A DNA stretch of 11,646 nt from Chromatiaceae bacterium. Lineage in GTDB: Bacteria > Pseudomonadota > Gammaproteobacteria > Chromatiales > Chromatiaceae. A model generated the notes under the pieces. It had not been told where the DNA came from, ran no database searches, and saw nothing but the letters and a program-made list of their open reading frames with translations. The stretch lies in assembly GCA_016938795.1 (NCBI GenBank), contig JAFGTZ010000504.1, positions 1 to 11,646 of the forward strand. Direction: 5' to 3'. A program made the translations under genes and the position numbers. The stretch's first letter is position 1; the number at the start of each line of letters is the position of its first letter. Positions 1-7,012 of the stretch are shown here, piece by piece.

Positions 1-689
1 AGGCCTGCGCCGAGGTGGGCTTTTACTCCGAGCTGCATGAGCTGCCCGATTCGACCTCGCAAGACGAGCTGCTCGCGCTCATCGACCGGCTCAATGCTGA
101 CGCGGCCATCGACGGCATTCTGGTGCAGCTTCCGCTCCCCGCCCAGATCGACGAGACGCTGGTAACCGAACGCATCCTGCCCACCAAGGACGTCGATGGT
201 TTCCATCCCTACAATGTCGGTCGTTTGGCACTGCGCATGCCACTGCTGCGTCCCTGCACGCCCAAGGGGGTCATGACGCTGCTGGCGCATACCGGGCGTT
301 CGCTTGAAGGGTTGGATGCGGTGGTCATCGGCCAGTCGAACATCGTCGGTCGGCCCATGGCGCTGGAGCTGCTGGCCGCGCGCTGCACGGTCACCATCTG
401 CCACAGCCGCACCCGCGATCTGGCCGAGAAGGTGCGCGGGGCCGATATTCTGGTCGCCGCCGTGGGGCGCGCGCGCTTCGTGCCGGGTGAGTGGATCAAG
501 GAGGGTGCGATGGTGATCGATGTCGGGATCAACCGCCTCGATGATGGTTCGCTGGCCGGTGATGTCGATTTTGCCGCCTGTGCTGAGCGCGCGAGCTGGA
601 TCACGCCGGTTCCCGGCGGCGTTGGCCCCATGACCATCGCGAGCCTGCTGGAAAACACCCTGCAGGCCGCCGAGCTGCACGCACGCTAA
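1..689 (+). CDS. folD: FolD, methylenetetrahydrofolate dehydrogenase/cyclohydrolase (5' partial)
   Basis: Bifunctional cytoplasmic enzyme of one-carbon metabolism. It interconverts 5,10-methylene-THF, methenyl-THF and 10-formyl-THF using NADP. The reading frame is open from base 3 at the window edge and ends at TAA 687-689. Compared from memory with E. coli FolD (288 aa), about 56 N-terminal residues are missing, including the catalytic Tyr/Lys region. Clear family motifs remain: DGILVQLPLP, KDVDGFHPYNVGRL, the nucleotide-binding segment VVIGQSNIVGRPMALELL, and the C-terminal signature PVPGGVGPMT. The GTG at 15 is an internal codon, not a start. The next gene begins 28 bases downstream on the same strand. 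No terminator is visible between them, so they may be co-transcribed. No sign of decay in the visible part. Confidence 0.96.
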   Translation, partial: ACAEVGFYSELHELPDSTSQDELLALIDRLNADAAIDGILVQLPLPAQIDETLVTERILPTKDVDGFHPYNVGRLALRMPLLRPCTPKGVMTLLAHTGRSLEGLDAVVIGQSNIVGRPMALELLAARCTVTICHSRTRDLAEKVRGADILVAAVGRARFVPGEWIKEGAMVIDVGINRLDDGSLAGDVDFAACAERASWITPVPGGVGPMTIASLLENTLQAAELHAR

Positions 690-717
690 GCCGCAACCGC
701 ACCCAGGCGAGCGCCCC

Positions 718-1176
718 ATGATGGCCAATATCGCGCACTGGATCGAGGCGCATCCCGGCATCGGCATGGCGCTCGCCCTCTTCTCGCTGGCCAGCTTCCT
801 GGGCTCGCTGCTATTCCTGCCCTGGCTCGCGGCGCGCATCCCCACCGATTATTTCGATGAGCGACGCCGCCGCACGGCCGTGAGCCGCCGTCATCCGCTC
901 ATCCATGTCTTACTGATTGCCGCCAAGAACCTGCTCGGCTGGCTGCTCATCTTGGCTGGCCTGCTCATGCTGGTGCTGCCCGGCCAGGGGATGCTGACCC
1001 TGTTGATGGGCATTCTCCTCATCGACTTTCCCGGCAAGTACCGGCTGGAGCGGTGTCTCGTGGCCAATCCGCATCTGTTCAGGGGACTGAACTGGCTGCG
1101 CGCCCGGCGCGGCGCTCCTGCACTTCATCTCCCCTCAACCCCGCAGCATAGGATCCGGGACAGGCGACAGCGCTGA
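718..1176 (+). CDS. Small PGPGW-type integral membrane protein
   Basis: A 152-residue protein with a hydrophobic segment near residues 14-38 and a long hydrophobic stretch near 61-105. The latter contains LPGQGMLTLLMGILLIDFPG, which resembles the PGPGW family of small inner-membrane proteins of unknown function. The C-terminal tail is basic (RARRG, RDRRQR) and probably cytoplasmic. Two adjacent ATG codons (718, 721) are possible starts. The ribosome site is weak (a GGCGAG-like stretch about 10 bases upstream), so the start is not certain. It follows folD by 28 bases and precedes the AT-rich mod promoter region, so it is probably the last gene of the folD transcript. Nothing links it to molybdate uptake. 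The family call is from motif resemblance only. Confidence 0.75.
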   Translation: MMANIAHWIEAHPGIGMALALFSLASFLGSLLFLPWLAARIPTDYFDERRRRTAVSRRHPLIHVLLIAAKNLLGWLLILAGLLMLVLPGQGMLTLLMGILLIDFPGKYRLERCLVANPHLFRGLNWLRARRGAPALHLPSTPQHRIRDRRQR

Positions 1177-1495
1177 GACCGAGTTGCAGCTGCCCCCGTG
1201 TTCCGATGCGCTGCATTATCCCTTTCGCTCAGTGTCCTTGTTCGAAAGGCGACAACTGCGTTTGTGCCAGATCTTTATCAGCCCCGCCCTGATTGCGAAA
1301 AAAGTTCTTTCTGAAACAGAGCCGTATAAAACAAATCACGATTCGAAAAGCAATCTGGCATGTTATTTGATTGGCGTATAGCCGATTTTAGACCAACAAC
1401 TGTGTCTGTTCGTGTCATGCGTTATACCTCTCTTGATATAACGCATACATCCCGGTCACTATCCTTCAGTCGCACATCACGGAGAGGCCTGCATC
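1177..1495. other. 319-base intergenic region upstream of the first mod cassette
   Basis: The base composition changes from GC-rich coding sequence to a visibly AT-rich stretch (about 1290-1450), as expected of a promoter region. I see a ModE-type inverted repeat at 1417-1446 and a strong ribosome site GGAGAGG at 1481-1487, eight bases before the ATG at 1496. I could not assign a convincing -35/-10 pair. TTATAC at 1422-1427 lies inside the ModE box but has no good -35 partner at 17 bases. Short reading frames here start within AT-rich non-coding sequence and have no protein-like features. Confidence 0.6.
1417..1446. promoter_or_regulatory. ModE-type operator (perfect inverted repeat)
   Basis: The arms ATGCGTTATA and TATAACGCAT are perfectly inverted and separated by ten bases. 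The inner core CGTTAT (1420-1425) and ATAACG (1438-1443) spans 24 bp, which is the layout of the known E. coli ModE operator at modA (CGTTAT, spacer, ATAACG). It lies 50 bases upstream of the first modA-like gene. Molybdate-bound ModE normally represses modABC from such a site, so repression of the 1496-6159 cassette when molybdate is plentiful is the expected role. The sequence match is direct; binding is inferred. Confidence 0.88.
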
Positions 1496-2209
1496 ATGCG
1501 AAACCTGTTACGCATTCTTGTTCTTATCCTGTTCGGCAGCGCCGCGCAGATACAGGCCGCCGAGTCGTTGCTCATCGCTGCCGGTGCCGGTTACAAGGGC
1601 CCGTTGCTGGAACTCTATGCGGCCTTTGAGCGCGAGACCGGAATCGAGGTGCGCGCGGCCTTTGGCAACATGCGCCAGGTCCTGGCCCAGACCCGCGACA
1701 GCGGGCAGGTCGATCTGGTCGTCGGTGAGCGCGGCTTTCTCGCCGAGAGCGGACTCTTTGCGCGCGATGTAGCGCTCGGTCAGGGGCGGCTGATGCTGGT
1801 CTATGCCGAGGGCATCGAGGCACGCGAGCTCGATGATCCCGCCATCCAGCGCATCGCCCTGCCCGATCCGGACAAGGCCATCTATGGGCGCGCGGCCTAT
1901 CAGGCGCTGGAGCGCAGCGGGCAGCTCGACGCCTTGCGCCCTCGTCTGACCATTCTCTCGACCGTGCCCCAGGTTGCGGCCCATCTGCGGGCAGGCAGCG
2001 TCGAGGCAGGCTTCATCAATGGCACGCAGGCACAAAGCCTGGATGCGACACCGATGCACATCGAGGACGTTGATCCGGCGCTCTATGATGCACCACAAAT
2101 CGTGATTGGCATTCCACAGGATCACACTCTAAACGCGTCCACACAGGCGTTTCTCGATTTCATCGCCACTGAGAGGGCACGCGACCTGCTTAAGGGGTAT
2201 GGGCTGTGA
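1496..2209 (+). CDS. Divergent ModA-like periplasmic oxyanion-binding protein
   Basis: A 237-residue type II periplasmic binding protein of the ModA superfamily, the usual ModA size. A signal peptide covers residues 1-21 or so (MRNLLRILVLILFGSAAQIQA, cut before AES). The fold is recognisable from the start of mature strand 1 (LLIAAGAGYKGPLLELYAAF) and the following hinge region (AAFGNMRQVLAQ, DLVVGER). The two loops that hold the oxyanion in canonical ModA are altered. The SL or NF motif is AGAGY here, and the FGSSGK loop of the second modA in this window is FGNMRQ. Substrate is therefore uncertain: molybdate, tungstate or another oxyanion. The start has GGAGAGG eight bases upstream, and a ModE box lies 50 bases upstream. 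The stop overlaps the GTG start of the porin by four bases, so translation is probably coupled. Confidence 0.82.
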   Translation: MRNLLRILVLILFGSAAQIQAAESLLIAAGAGYKGPLLELYAAFERETGIEVRAAFGNMRQVLAQTRDSGQVDLVVGERGFLAESGLFARDVALGQGRLMLVYAEGIEARELDDPAIQRIALPDPDKAIYGRAAYQALERSGQLDALRPRLTILSTVPQVAAHLRAGSVEAGFINGTQAQSLDATPMHIEDVDPALYDAPQIVIGIPQDHTLNASTQAFLDFIATERARDLLKGYGL

Positions 2210-3549
2210 TCAAAGGCTCTCACCTTCGACGCGGGTCTACCCGAACGCCGGCTCTGGGCCTCACCCTGCTCGCACCTCTGACTCTGGTGCCCTTGGATTG
2301 CGCCGAGGCTGCCAACTGGCTGCTGATTCAAGGTAGCGAACCCGAGCATAAGGCCCAGCCCTACCGGATCTGGGGCTTCGTGCAGGGCGAATTCCATCAC
2401 ACCGATGACAGCCCAATTCCCGTCGGCGGCTGGGCCGGTGAGGCGATGGCGGCCAACCGCATCGGCCCCGACAAGCGTTCCGCCTCGCGCGGGCAGATCA
2501 AACGCGCCCGACTCGGGGTGCGCGGTCGCGTCCCCGGTGGTGCCCCGCTCGACTATGCGCTGACGCTGGACGCTGGAGACAATGCCGCAACCTACCGCAG
2601 CAACCCGGTGCAGCTCATCGACGCGAGCCTGAGCTACCGCTTCACCCCGGCGCTGCGTCTGCGCCTGGGGCAGTTCAAGCACCCGGGCAGCGAGGAAGGC
2701 ATGCGCCCGGCACCGCGCCAGCCCTATATTTATCCCTCTGCGGCAGTCGATCAGCTGGTCAACGAGAGCTTTTTCGACACGGCGGGCGAAGACCCGCTCG
2801 ATCCCAACCACCCCCAGGGCGCGCGCTCGCTCTATCACGACATCGGCGTGCAGCTCTTCGGCGCGCTGCCCGATCAGCAGCCGGACTGGGAACACAGCTA
2901 CGCGCTCATGCTCGGCAATGGGCACGGCATCACCCGCCTCGATGACGACAACCACAAGGATGTCTATCTCTACTGGGCGAGCGAACACCTGCTCGGCGGC
3001 AAGGGGGCGGCGCGCCTCGGCACCAAGCTGTTCATCTGGCGACAGCAGGGCAAGCGCACACTCGATGGCGCCGAGGCGGGCACCTATGCGCGCACCCGCA
3101 CAGGTGCAGGCTTCATTCATACCCAGGAGCGCTGGCGGCTGTCAGGTGAGTATGTCGCCGCGCGCGGCATGATTCCCAACGGCACCGACGGTGGCGCCGT
3201 GGCTGGCACCTGGAACCTGTCTGGCACCCAGCTCGCCGGGTTCAATCTGCTGCCCGAGGGCAAGGCCAATGGCTGGTATCTGGAGGGCGGCTGGCAATTT
3301 GCCCCGCGCACCTGGCTGGATCTGCGTTTTGATCGCTTTGATCGCGGCACGGATCACGCCTCGACCTACCGGCGTTTCGACACCTGGACGCTGGGCTTGC
3401 GTCATCAGGTCGACCGTCACTGGCAGCTGATGGCGAACCTGCAATGGCGCGAGGGCGAGGCACCCGATCTTGCCGCCTCAGCACCGCCCAATCAGCTGCT
3501 CGATGCGCTTGATCCGCGCCTCTCGTTGCAGATTCAGGCGGTCTTTTAA
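2206..3549 (+). CDS. Outer-membrane porin, OprO/OprP (phosphate-selective) like
   Basis: A 447-residue protein with a long N-terminal signal (basic RR region, hydrophobic core ALGLTLLAPLTLVPL, cleavage probably after AEA near residue 36). The rest alternates polar and aromatic residues as in a beta-barrel, for example YRIWGFVQGEFHHTD, LRLRLGQFKHPGS, WYLEGGWQF and WTLGLRHQVDRHWQLMANLQWREGE. It ends in a C-terminal phenylalanine (QIQAVF), the usual barrel-assembly signal. Length and pattern fit Porin_O_P anion-selective porins. It starts with GTG, overlapping the TGA of the preceding gene (GTGA), and ends nine bases before modB. This places it inside the transporter operon, where it would admit molybdate or another oxyanion into the periplasm. 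The exact porin subfamily is a judgement from pattern, not an alignment. Confidence 0.78.
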   Translation: MIKGSHLRRGSTRTPALGLTLLAPLTLVPLDCAEAANWLLIQGSEPEHKAQPYRIWGFVQGEFHHTDDSPIPVGGWAGEAMAANRIGPDKRSASRGQIKRARLGVRGRVPGGAPLDYALTLDAGDNAATYRSNPVQLIDASLSYRFTPALRLRLGQFKHPGSEEGMRPAPRQPYIYPSAAVDQLVNESFFDTAGEDPLDPNHPQGARSLYHDIGVQLFGALPDQQPDWEHSYALMLGNGHGITRLDDDNHKDVYLYWASEHLLGGKGAARLGTKLFIWRQQGKRTLDGAEAGTYARTRTGAGFIHTQERWRLSGEYVAARGMIPNGTDGGAVAGTWNLSGTQLAGFNLLPEGKANGWYLEGGWQFAPRTWLDLRFDRFDRGTDHASTYRRFDTWTLGLRHQVDRHWQLMANLQWREGEAPDLAASAPPNQLLDALDPRLSLQIQAVF

Positions 3550-3558
3550 GGACGCACC

Positions 3559-4230
3559 ATGATGGTCTCTGCGCTCCAGCCCTGTGCCTTTGATGCCGTG
3601 CTGCTGAGTCTGCGCGTAGCCGCCGTGACGCTCGTGCTGTTCGTGGTCAGCGGCATCGGTCTGGGCTATCTGCTCACTCGCCCCTTTGCGCTGCGCGGGC
3701 TGCTCGATGCGCTGGTCTCCTTGCCGCTGGTGTTTCCGCCCATCGCCATCGGCTTCTTTCTGCTGATGCTGCTCGGGCGTCATGGCCCACTCGGCGCACC
3801 GCTCTATGCCCATCTGGGCTGGGAACTGGTGTTTTCCTTCGAGGCGCTGGTGCTCGCGGCCTTCATCGCCGGGCTGCCACTGGTGGTCAAGCCGGTACAG
3901 TCAGCCATCGAGAGCAGCGCCCGCGAGATGATCGAAGCCTCCTACACCCTCGGCAAGGGCAAGCTGGAAACCCTGCTGCGGGTGGTCATCCCAGCCATTC
4001 GCACCAGCCTCGCCGCCGGGCTCACCCTGGCCGTGGGGCGCGCCTTCGGTGAGGTGGGTATCACCCTGATGCTCGGCGGCAACCTCATCGGGGAGACCGA
4101 AACGCTCTCGCTGGCGATCTATAACCGGGTCATCGAGGGCGACAGCACCTGTGCCACCTGGCTCTCGCTGCTGCTCGGCGGAATCTCGCTGAGCCTCTTT
4201 TTCCTGCTGCGCCGCCTGGGGAGACTCTGA
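3559..4230 (+). CDS. modB: ModB-type ABC transporter permease, first cassette
   Basis: A 223-residue inner-membrane permease with about five hydrophobic segments (near residues 14-36, 48-70, 90-110, 145-165 and 198-216). The coupling-helix (EAA-like) motif is EASYTLGKGKLETLLRVVIP at about residues 130-149, and the family phrases LPLVFPPIAIGF and VGRAFGEVGITLMLGGN are present. Two such subunits would pair with two ATPase subunits (next gene) and take substrate from the ModA-like protein. ATG at 3559 has AAGGA six bases upstream; ATG at 3562 is an alternative. It starts nine bases after the porin stop and ends one base before modC, so it is co-transcribed. It is clearly different in sequence from the second ModB at 8044, so the two are not a recent duplication. 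Confidence 0.93.
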   Translation: MMVSALQPCAFDAVLLSLRVAAVTLVLFVVSGIGLGYLLTRPFALRGLLDALVSLPLVFPPIAIGFFLLMLLGRHGPLGAPLYAHLGWELVFSFEALVLAAFIAGLPLVVKPVQSAIESSAREMIEASYTLGKGKLETLLRVVIPAIRTSLAAGLTLAVGRAFGEVGITLMLGGNLIGETETLSLAIYNRVIEGDSTCATWLSLLLGGISLSLFFLLRRLGRL

Positions 4231-4231
4231 G

Positions 4232-5296
4232 ATGCAGACACTCAGCGCCCGGATTGACTTCACACGTCCCGACTTCAGGCTGCGCGCCCATCTGCGCCTT
4301 CCCGATTCAGGGATCACCGCCGTGCTCGGCCCCTCGGGCAGCGGCAAGAGCACCCTGCTGCGCCTGCTCGCCGGACTGGAGCGCCCGCGCGCGGGCTGCA
4401 TCCGCCTCGGGGAGCACATCTGGTTCTCACGCGCGCAGGCCATTGATCGCCCACCAAGCGCGCGCGCGATTGGCTTCATGTTCCAGCACTATGCGCTCTT
4501 TCCCCATCTGAGCGTGGCCGAGAACATCGGCTATGGACTGGCGCGCGGGCGCGAACGTCAGCGACGTGTAGCCGAGTGGATCGAGCGGCTCGAACTCGCC
4601 GGGCTGGAGCGGCGCCGACCCGATGCGCTCTCGGGCGGTCAGCGCCAGCGTGTTGCACTGGCGCGTGCTCTGGCACCACGCCCCCGGCTGTTGCTGCTCG
4701 ATGAGCCGTTCTCGGCAGTAGATGCCAGTCTGCGCCAGTCACTGCGCCTGCTCTTGCAGGAGCTGGTCAGCGAGAATGACACGAGCGCCATTCTGGTCAC
4801 GCACGATCTGGAGGACGCGCGCCAGTGCGCGGATCGCATCGGGGTGATGATCGCCGGGCGCGTGCGCCGCCTCGGGGAAAGCGCCGAGGTGCTGGCCGAC
4901 CCGGGAGATGCCGAGGTCGCGCGCGTGCTCGGCTGGCCCAACACCCTGCCCGTGACCCAGTGGGCGGGTGATGAGGCGTGCGGCACCTGGGGTCGGGTGC
5001 GTCTGTCCCGCGCCCCGGCGCGCGCTCACGAGGTCGTTGCCCTGCTCCCCGATGGCCCGCGCCCCGGCGCCCGCGAGGGTCTGGAGGTCGAGATCGCGCA
5101 GGTCATCGAGATGGGCGCCTATCGTGCGCTTAGCTGTCGCCTGCCGGATCGTACCCCACTGCGCCTGCACCTGCCGCGCGCCCTGCCTTGTCCTGCACGC
5201 GGTGCACGAACCCGCATCGCGGTTCCGCCCGAGTGCGTCATCGCCCTGCCTGCACGCGCTTCTGTCCGTTTCAATCACTGGAGTCCTCACCCATGA
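4232..5296 (+). CDS. modC: ModC-type molybdate ABC transporter ATPase, first cassette
   Basis: A 354-residue cytoplasmic ATPase, matching the usual ModC length of about 350. Walker A GPSGSGKST is at 33-41, Q-loop Gln at 85, signature LSGGQRQRVALAR at 133-145, Walker B LLLLDEP at 153-159, D-loop SAVD and switch His at 191 (VTHDLED). The C-terminal 100 or so residues form a TOBE/Mop-like regulatory domain. It is divergent and lacks the SARN motif typical of Mop domains. The ribosome site GGGGAGA is seven bases upstream, and the gene starts one base after modB stops. Its stop overlaps the modD start (ATGA, 5293-5296). All catalytic residues are present, so the transporter should be active. Confidence 0.94.
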   Translation: MQTLSARIDFTRPDFRLRAHLRLPDSGITAVLGPSGSGKSTLLRLLAGLERPRAGCIRLGEHIWFSRAQAIDRPPSARAIGFMFQHYALFPHLSVAENIGYGLARGRERQRRVAEWIERLELAGLERRRPDALSGGQRQRVALARALAPRPRLLLLDEPFSAVDASLRQSLRLLLQELVSENDTSAILVTHDLEDARQCADRIGVMIAGRVRRLGESAEVLADPGDAEVARVLGWPNTLPVTQWAGDEACGTWGRVRLSRAPARAHEVVALLPDGPRPGAREGLEVEIAQVIEMGAYRALSCRLPDRTPLRLHLPRALPCPARGARTRIAVPPECVIALPARASVRFNHWSPHP

Positions 5297-6159
5297 TCCA
5301 ACCCCTGCCCCTTGCCCTCGATGATGCGGCACTGAGCCGACTGCTCGCCGAGGACGCGCCCTTCGGCGATCTGACCACCGACTCGCTCGCCATTGCCGCC
5401 CTGCCCGGCAGCATCGCCTTTTACGCACGCGACCCCGGCGTGACCTGCGGAGTTGAAGAGGCGGCGCGGCTCTTTGAGCTGTGCGGCGCGCGCGCCCGAA
5501 TCGTCACGCCGAGCGGCCAGTGCGTCGAACCCGAAACCCTGTTGCTGGAGGCGAGCGGCACGGCAGGGGCGCTGCATCGCGGCTGGAAGGCCGCCCAGAC
5601 GCTGGTGGAATGGTGCAGCGGCATCGCGAGCCGCGCCGCCGAGATCACCCAGGCGGCACGCCGGGGACATCCCGACGCCCAGGTCGCCGGCACACGCAAG
5701 AACGTACCCGGCAATCGGGCGCTTGCGGTCAAGGCGTTTCGTGCTGGCGGGGCCATCATGCACCGCACCGGGCTCTCCGACACCCTGCTGCTCTTTGCCG
5801 AGCACCGCTTGTTCGCCTCCGAGCAAACCCCCTCGGCGATGCTTGCGCGGCTGCGCCGCCAGTGCCCCGAAAAGCGCGTGGTGGTCGAGGTTGCCAACTC
5901 CACCGAGGCGCTGGTGTGGGGCGAGGCCGATGTGCTGCAACTGGAGAAGTTCACCCCGGCAGCGGTGGCCGAGGTAGTGGCCGCGCTGGAGGCGCGCGGA
6001 CTTAGGCCCATCATCGCCGCCGCCGGCGGCATCAATGCCAGCAATGCCGAGGACTATGTGCGCGCCGGCGCGCGCCTGCTGGTGACCACAGCGCCGCATC
6101 TGGCGCCGCCGCGCGATGTGCAGGTGCGCTTTGGGCGCGGCCCGGAGCCCAGGGCATGA
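5293..6159 (+). CDS. modD: ModD, quinolinate-phosphoribosyltransferase-like protein of mod operons
   Basis: A 288-residue protein of the NadC-like fold. The start at 5293 is chosen because ATG overlaps the modC stop (ATGA) and the protein then begins as the family does. The upstream in-frame extension to 5188 lies inside modC and looks like out-of-frame translation. Family phrases are EDAPFGDLTTD (20-30), GTRKNVPGNRALAVKA (133-148), GGAIMHRTGLSDTLL (152-166) and AAGGIN (243-248). The GGAxxHRxGLSxTLL block separates ModD from true NadC. The role of ModD is not settled. It is found in mod operons, as in Rhodobacter capsulatus modABCD, and may act on a phosphoribosyl or cofactor substrate linked to molybdenum. 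Its stop overlaps the start of the broken modE by four bases. Confidence 0.92.
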   Translation: MIQPLPLALDDAALSRLLAEDAPFGDLTTDSLAIAALPGSIAFYARDPGVTCGVEEAARLFELCGARARIVTPSGQCVEPETLLLEASGTAGALHRGWKAAQTLVEWCSGIASRAAEITQAARRGHPDAQVAGTRKNVPGNRALAVKAFRAGGAIMHRTGLSDTLLLFAEHRLFASEQTPSAMLARLRRQCPEKRVVVEVANSTEALVWGEADVLQLEKFTPAAVAEVVAALEARGLRPIIAAAGGINASNAEDYVRAGARLLVTTAPHLAPPRDVQVRFGRGPEPRA

Positions 6160-6912
6160 GCAAGCGCGACGCCCAGGGTCTGCAACCGAGCAGCGCGCTC
6201 CACCTGGGGCCCGAGCATGAACCCATGGCGGTGAGCGCGCGCGCTCGGCATCACCTACAAGCAGGCCTGGGACAGCGTCGATGCGCTCAACAATCTGGCC
6301 GCCGAGCCCCTGGTGCTGCGCCGCACCGGCGGTCAGCACGGCGGCGGCACCGAACTGACGGAGGCGGGACGACGCCTAATTGCCGTCTTTGAAAGCGCGG
6401 AGCGCGAACACCGCCGATTTCTCGATCGGCTCGGGGCGAGCCTGCACGATTTCGCCCATTTTCAACAACTCATTGGAGTCATGAGCATGAAGGTCAGTGC
6501 ACGTAACTATCTGCGCGGAACCGTGAGCGCCATCAGCGAGGGCGCGGTCAACGCCGAGGTGACGCTCGATCTCAATGGCGCCCCGCTGGTGTCCATCATC
6601 ACCCGCGAAAGCGTCGAGACGCTTGGGCTCAAGCCGGGCATCGAGGCCTTCGCCCTCATCAAGGCCTCCTTCGTGATGCTGTCCACCGAGGACGGTGGTC
6701 TCAAGACCTCGGCGCGCAACCGGCTGTGCGGCACGGTCGAGCGCATGGCGCAGGGCCCGGTGAACTGCGAGGTGGTGCTCGCGCTCGATGGCGGCGCCCG
6801 CCTGACCGCCATGATCACCCAGGAGAGCACCGTCGAGCTGGGCCTGGCCGAGGGCTCGCGCGCCTGCGCGCTCATCAAGGCGCAGCATGTCATTTTGGCT
6901 GTGCAGGATTGA
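6156..6912 (+). pseudogene. modE: modE, molybdate-responsive regulator, disrupted in its DNA-binding domain
   Basis: The ATG at 6156 overlaps the modD stop. The frame reads MSKRDAQGLQPSSALHLGP, a normal ModE N-terminus. It then passes through EHEPMAVSAR into unrelated sequence until a stop at 6390-6392. In the +1-shifted frame, from about 6235, typical ModE resumes: ARALGITYKQAWDSVDALNN, then GGGTELTEAGRRL, then two Mop domains to TGA 6910-6912. That frame has a stop at 6232. Compared with E. coli ModE from memory, roughly 12-20 residues of the first helices of the winged helix-turn-helix are missing. The frame changes at a (GC)5 run, 6235-6244. Two lesions are therefore likely: a deletion near 6210-6232 and a two-base slip (or net equivalent) in the GC run. 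A full-length repressor cannot be made. Confidence 0.87.
6487..6912 (+). CDS. Possible stand-alone di-Mop (ModG-like molbindin) from an internal start
   Basis: The intact 3' part of the broken modE has its own plausible start. GGAG at 6475-6478 is eight bases before ATG 6487 (ATG 6481 is an alternative, only two bases from GGAG). The 141-residue product would begin MKVSARNYLRGTV, the way molbindins begin. It has two Mop repeats: one at about residues 3-62 (SARNYLRG to IKASFVML) and one at about 71-135 (SARNRLCG to IKAQHVIL). Such di-Mop proteins (ModG type) bind and store molybdate in the cytoplasm. Whether this start is used, or existed inside intact modE, cannot be seen. The domain content is certain, the independent gene is inference. 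Confidence 0.4.
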   Translation: MKVSARNYLRGTVSAISEGAVNAEVTLDLNGAPLVSIITRESVETLGLKPGIEAFALIKASFVMLSTEDGGLKTSARNRLCGTVERMAQGPVNCEVVLALDGGARLTAMITQESTVELGLAEGSRACALIKAQHVILAVQD

Positions 6913-6926
6913 CCGGATGCCGGTCA
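6910..6926 (+). other. Short hairpin over the modE stop codon
   Basis: TGACCGG and CCGGTCA form a 7-bp stem with an ATG loop. It includes the stop codon and ends 18 bases before the ModE box. No U-run follows, so it is at best a weak terminator or pause site at the end of the first cassette. Confidence 0.35.
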
Positions 6927-6943
6927 GGATGCCTTGTCGGTTC

Positions 6944-6973
6944 ATGCGTTATATCGAATCCGACACAACGAAT
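6944..6973. promoter_or_regulatory. Second ModE-type operator, upstream of the canonical modA
   Basis: CGTTAT at 6947-6952 and ACAACG at 6965-6970 form an inverted repeat with one mismatch and the same 24-bp span as the box at 1420-1443. The left flank ATG is also shared. It lies 40 bases upstream of the modA ATG at 7013. This implies the second transporter has its own ModE-regulated promoter rather than only read-through from the first cassette. The one mismatch suggests weaker binding than the first box, which is inference. Confidence 0.75.
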
Positions 6974-7012
6974 GCTTGATTCAATAGATCACAGGCAACT
7001 CGGAGAACACCC

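Noticed and set aside
1184..1629. Two small plus-strand frames in the mod promoter region
   Set aside because: They cross the ModE box and the modA-like start, and their translations show no protein features.
2122..3120. 332-codon minus-strand open frame
   Set aside because: Antisense to the porin, rich in Ala and Arg as shadow frames in GC-rich DNA are, with no motifs.
5188..5292. Longer start for ModD
   Set aside because: The extension is modC sequence read in another frame. The ATG at 5293 overlaps the modC stop and gives the normal family N-terminus.
5287..6339. 350-codon minus-strand open frame
   Set aside because: Antisense to modD, which is well supported. Composition is that of a shadow frame.
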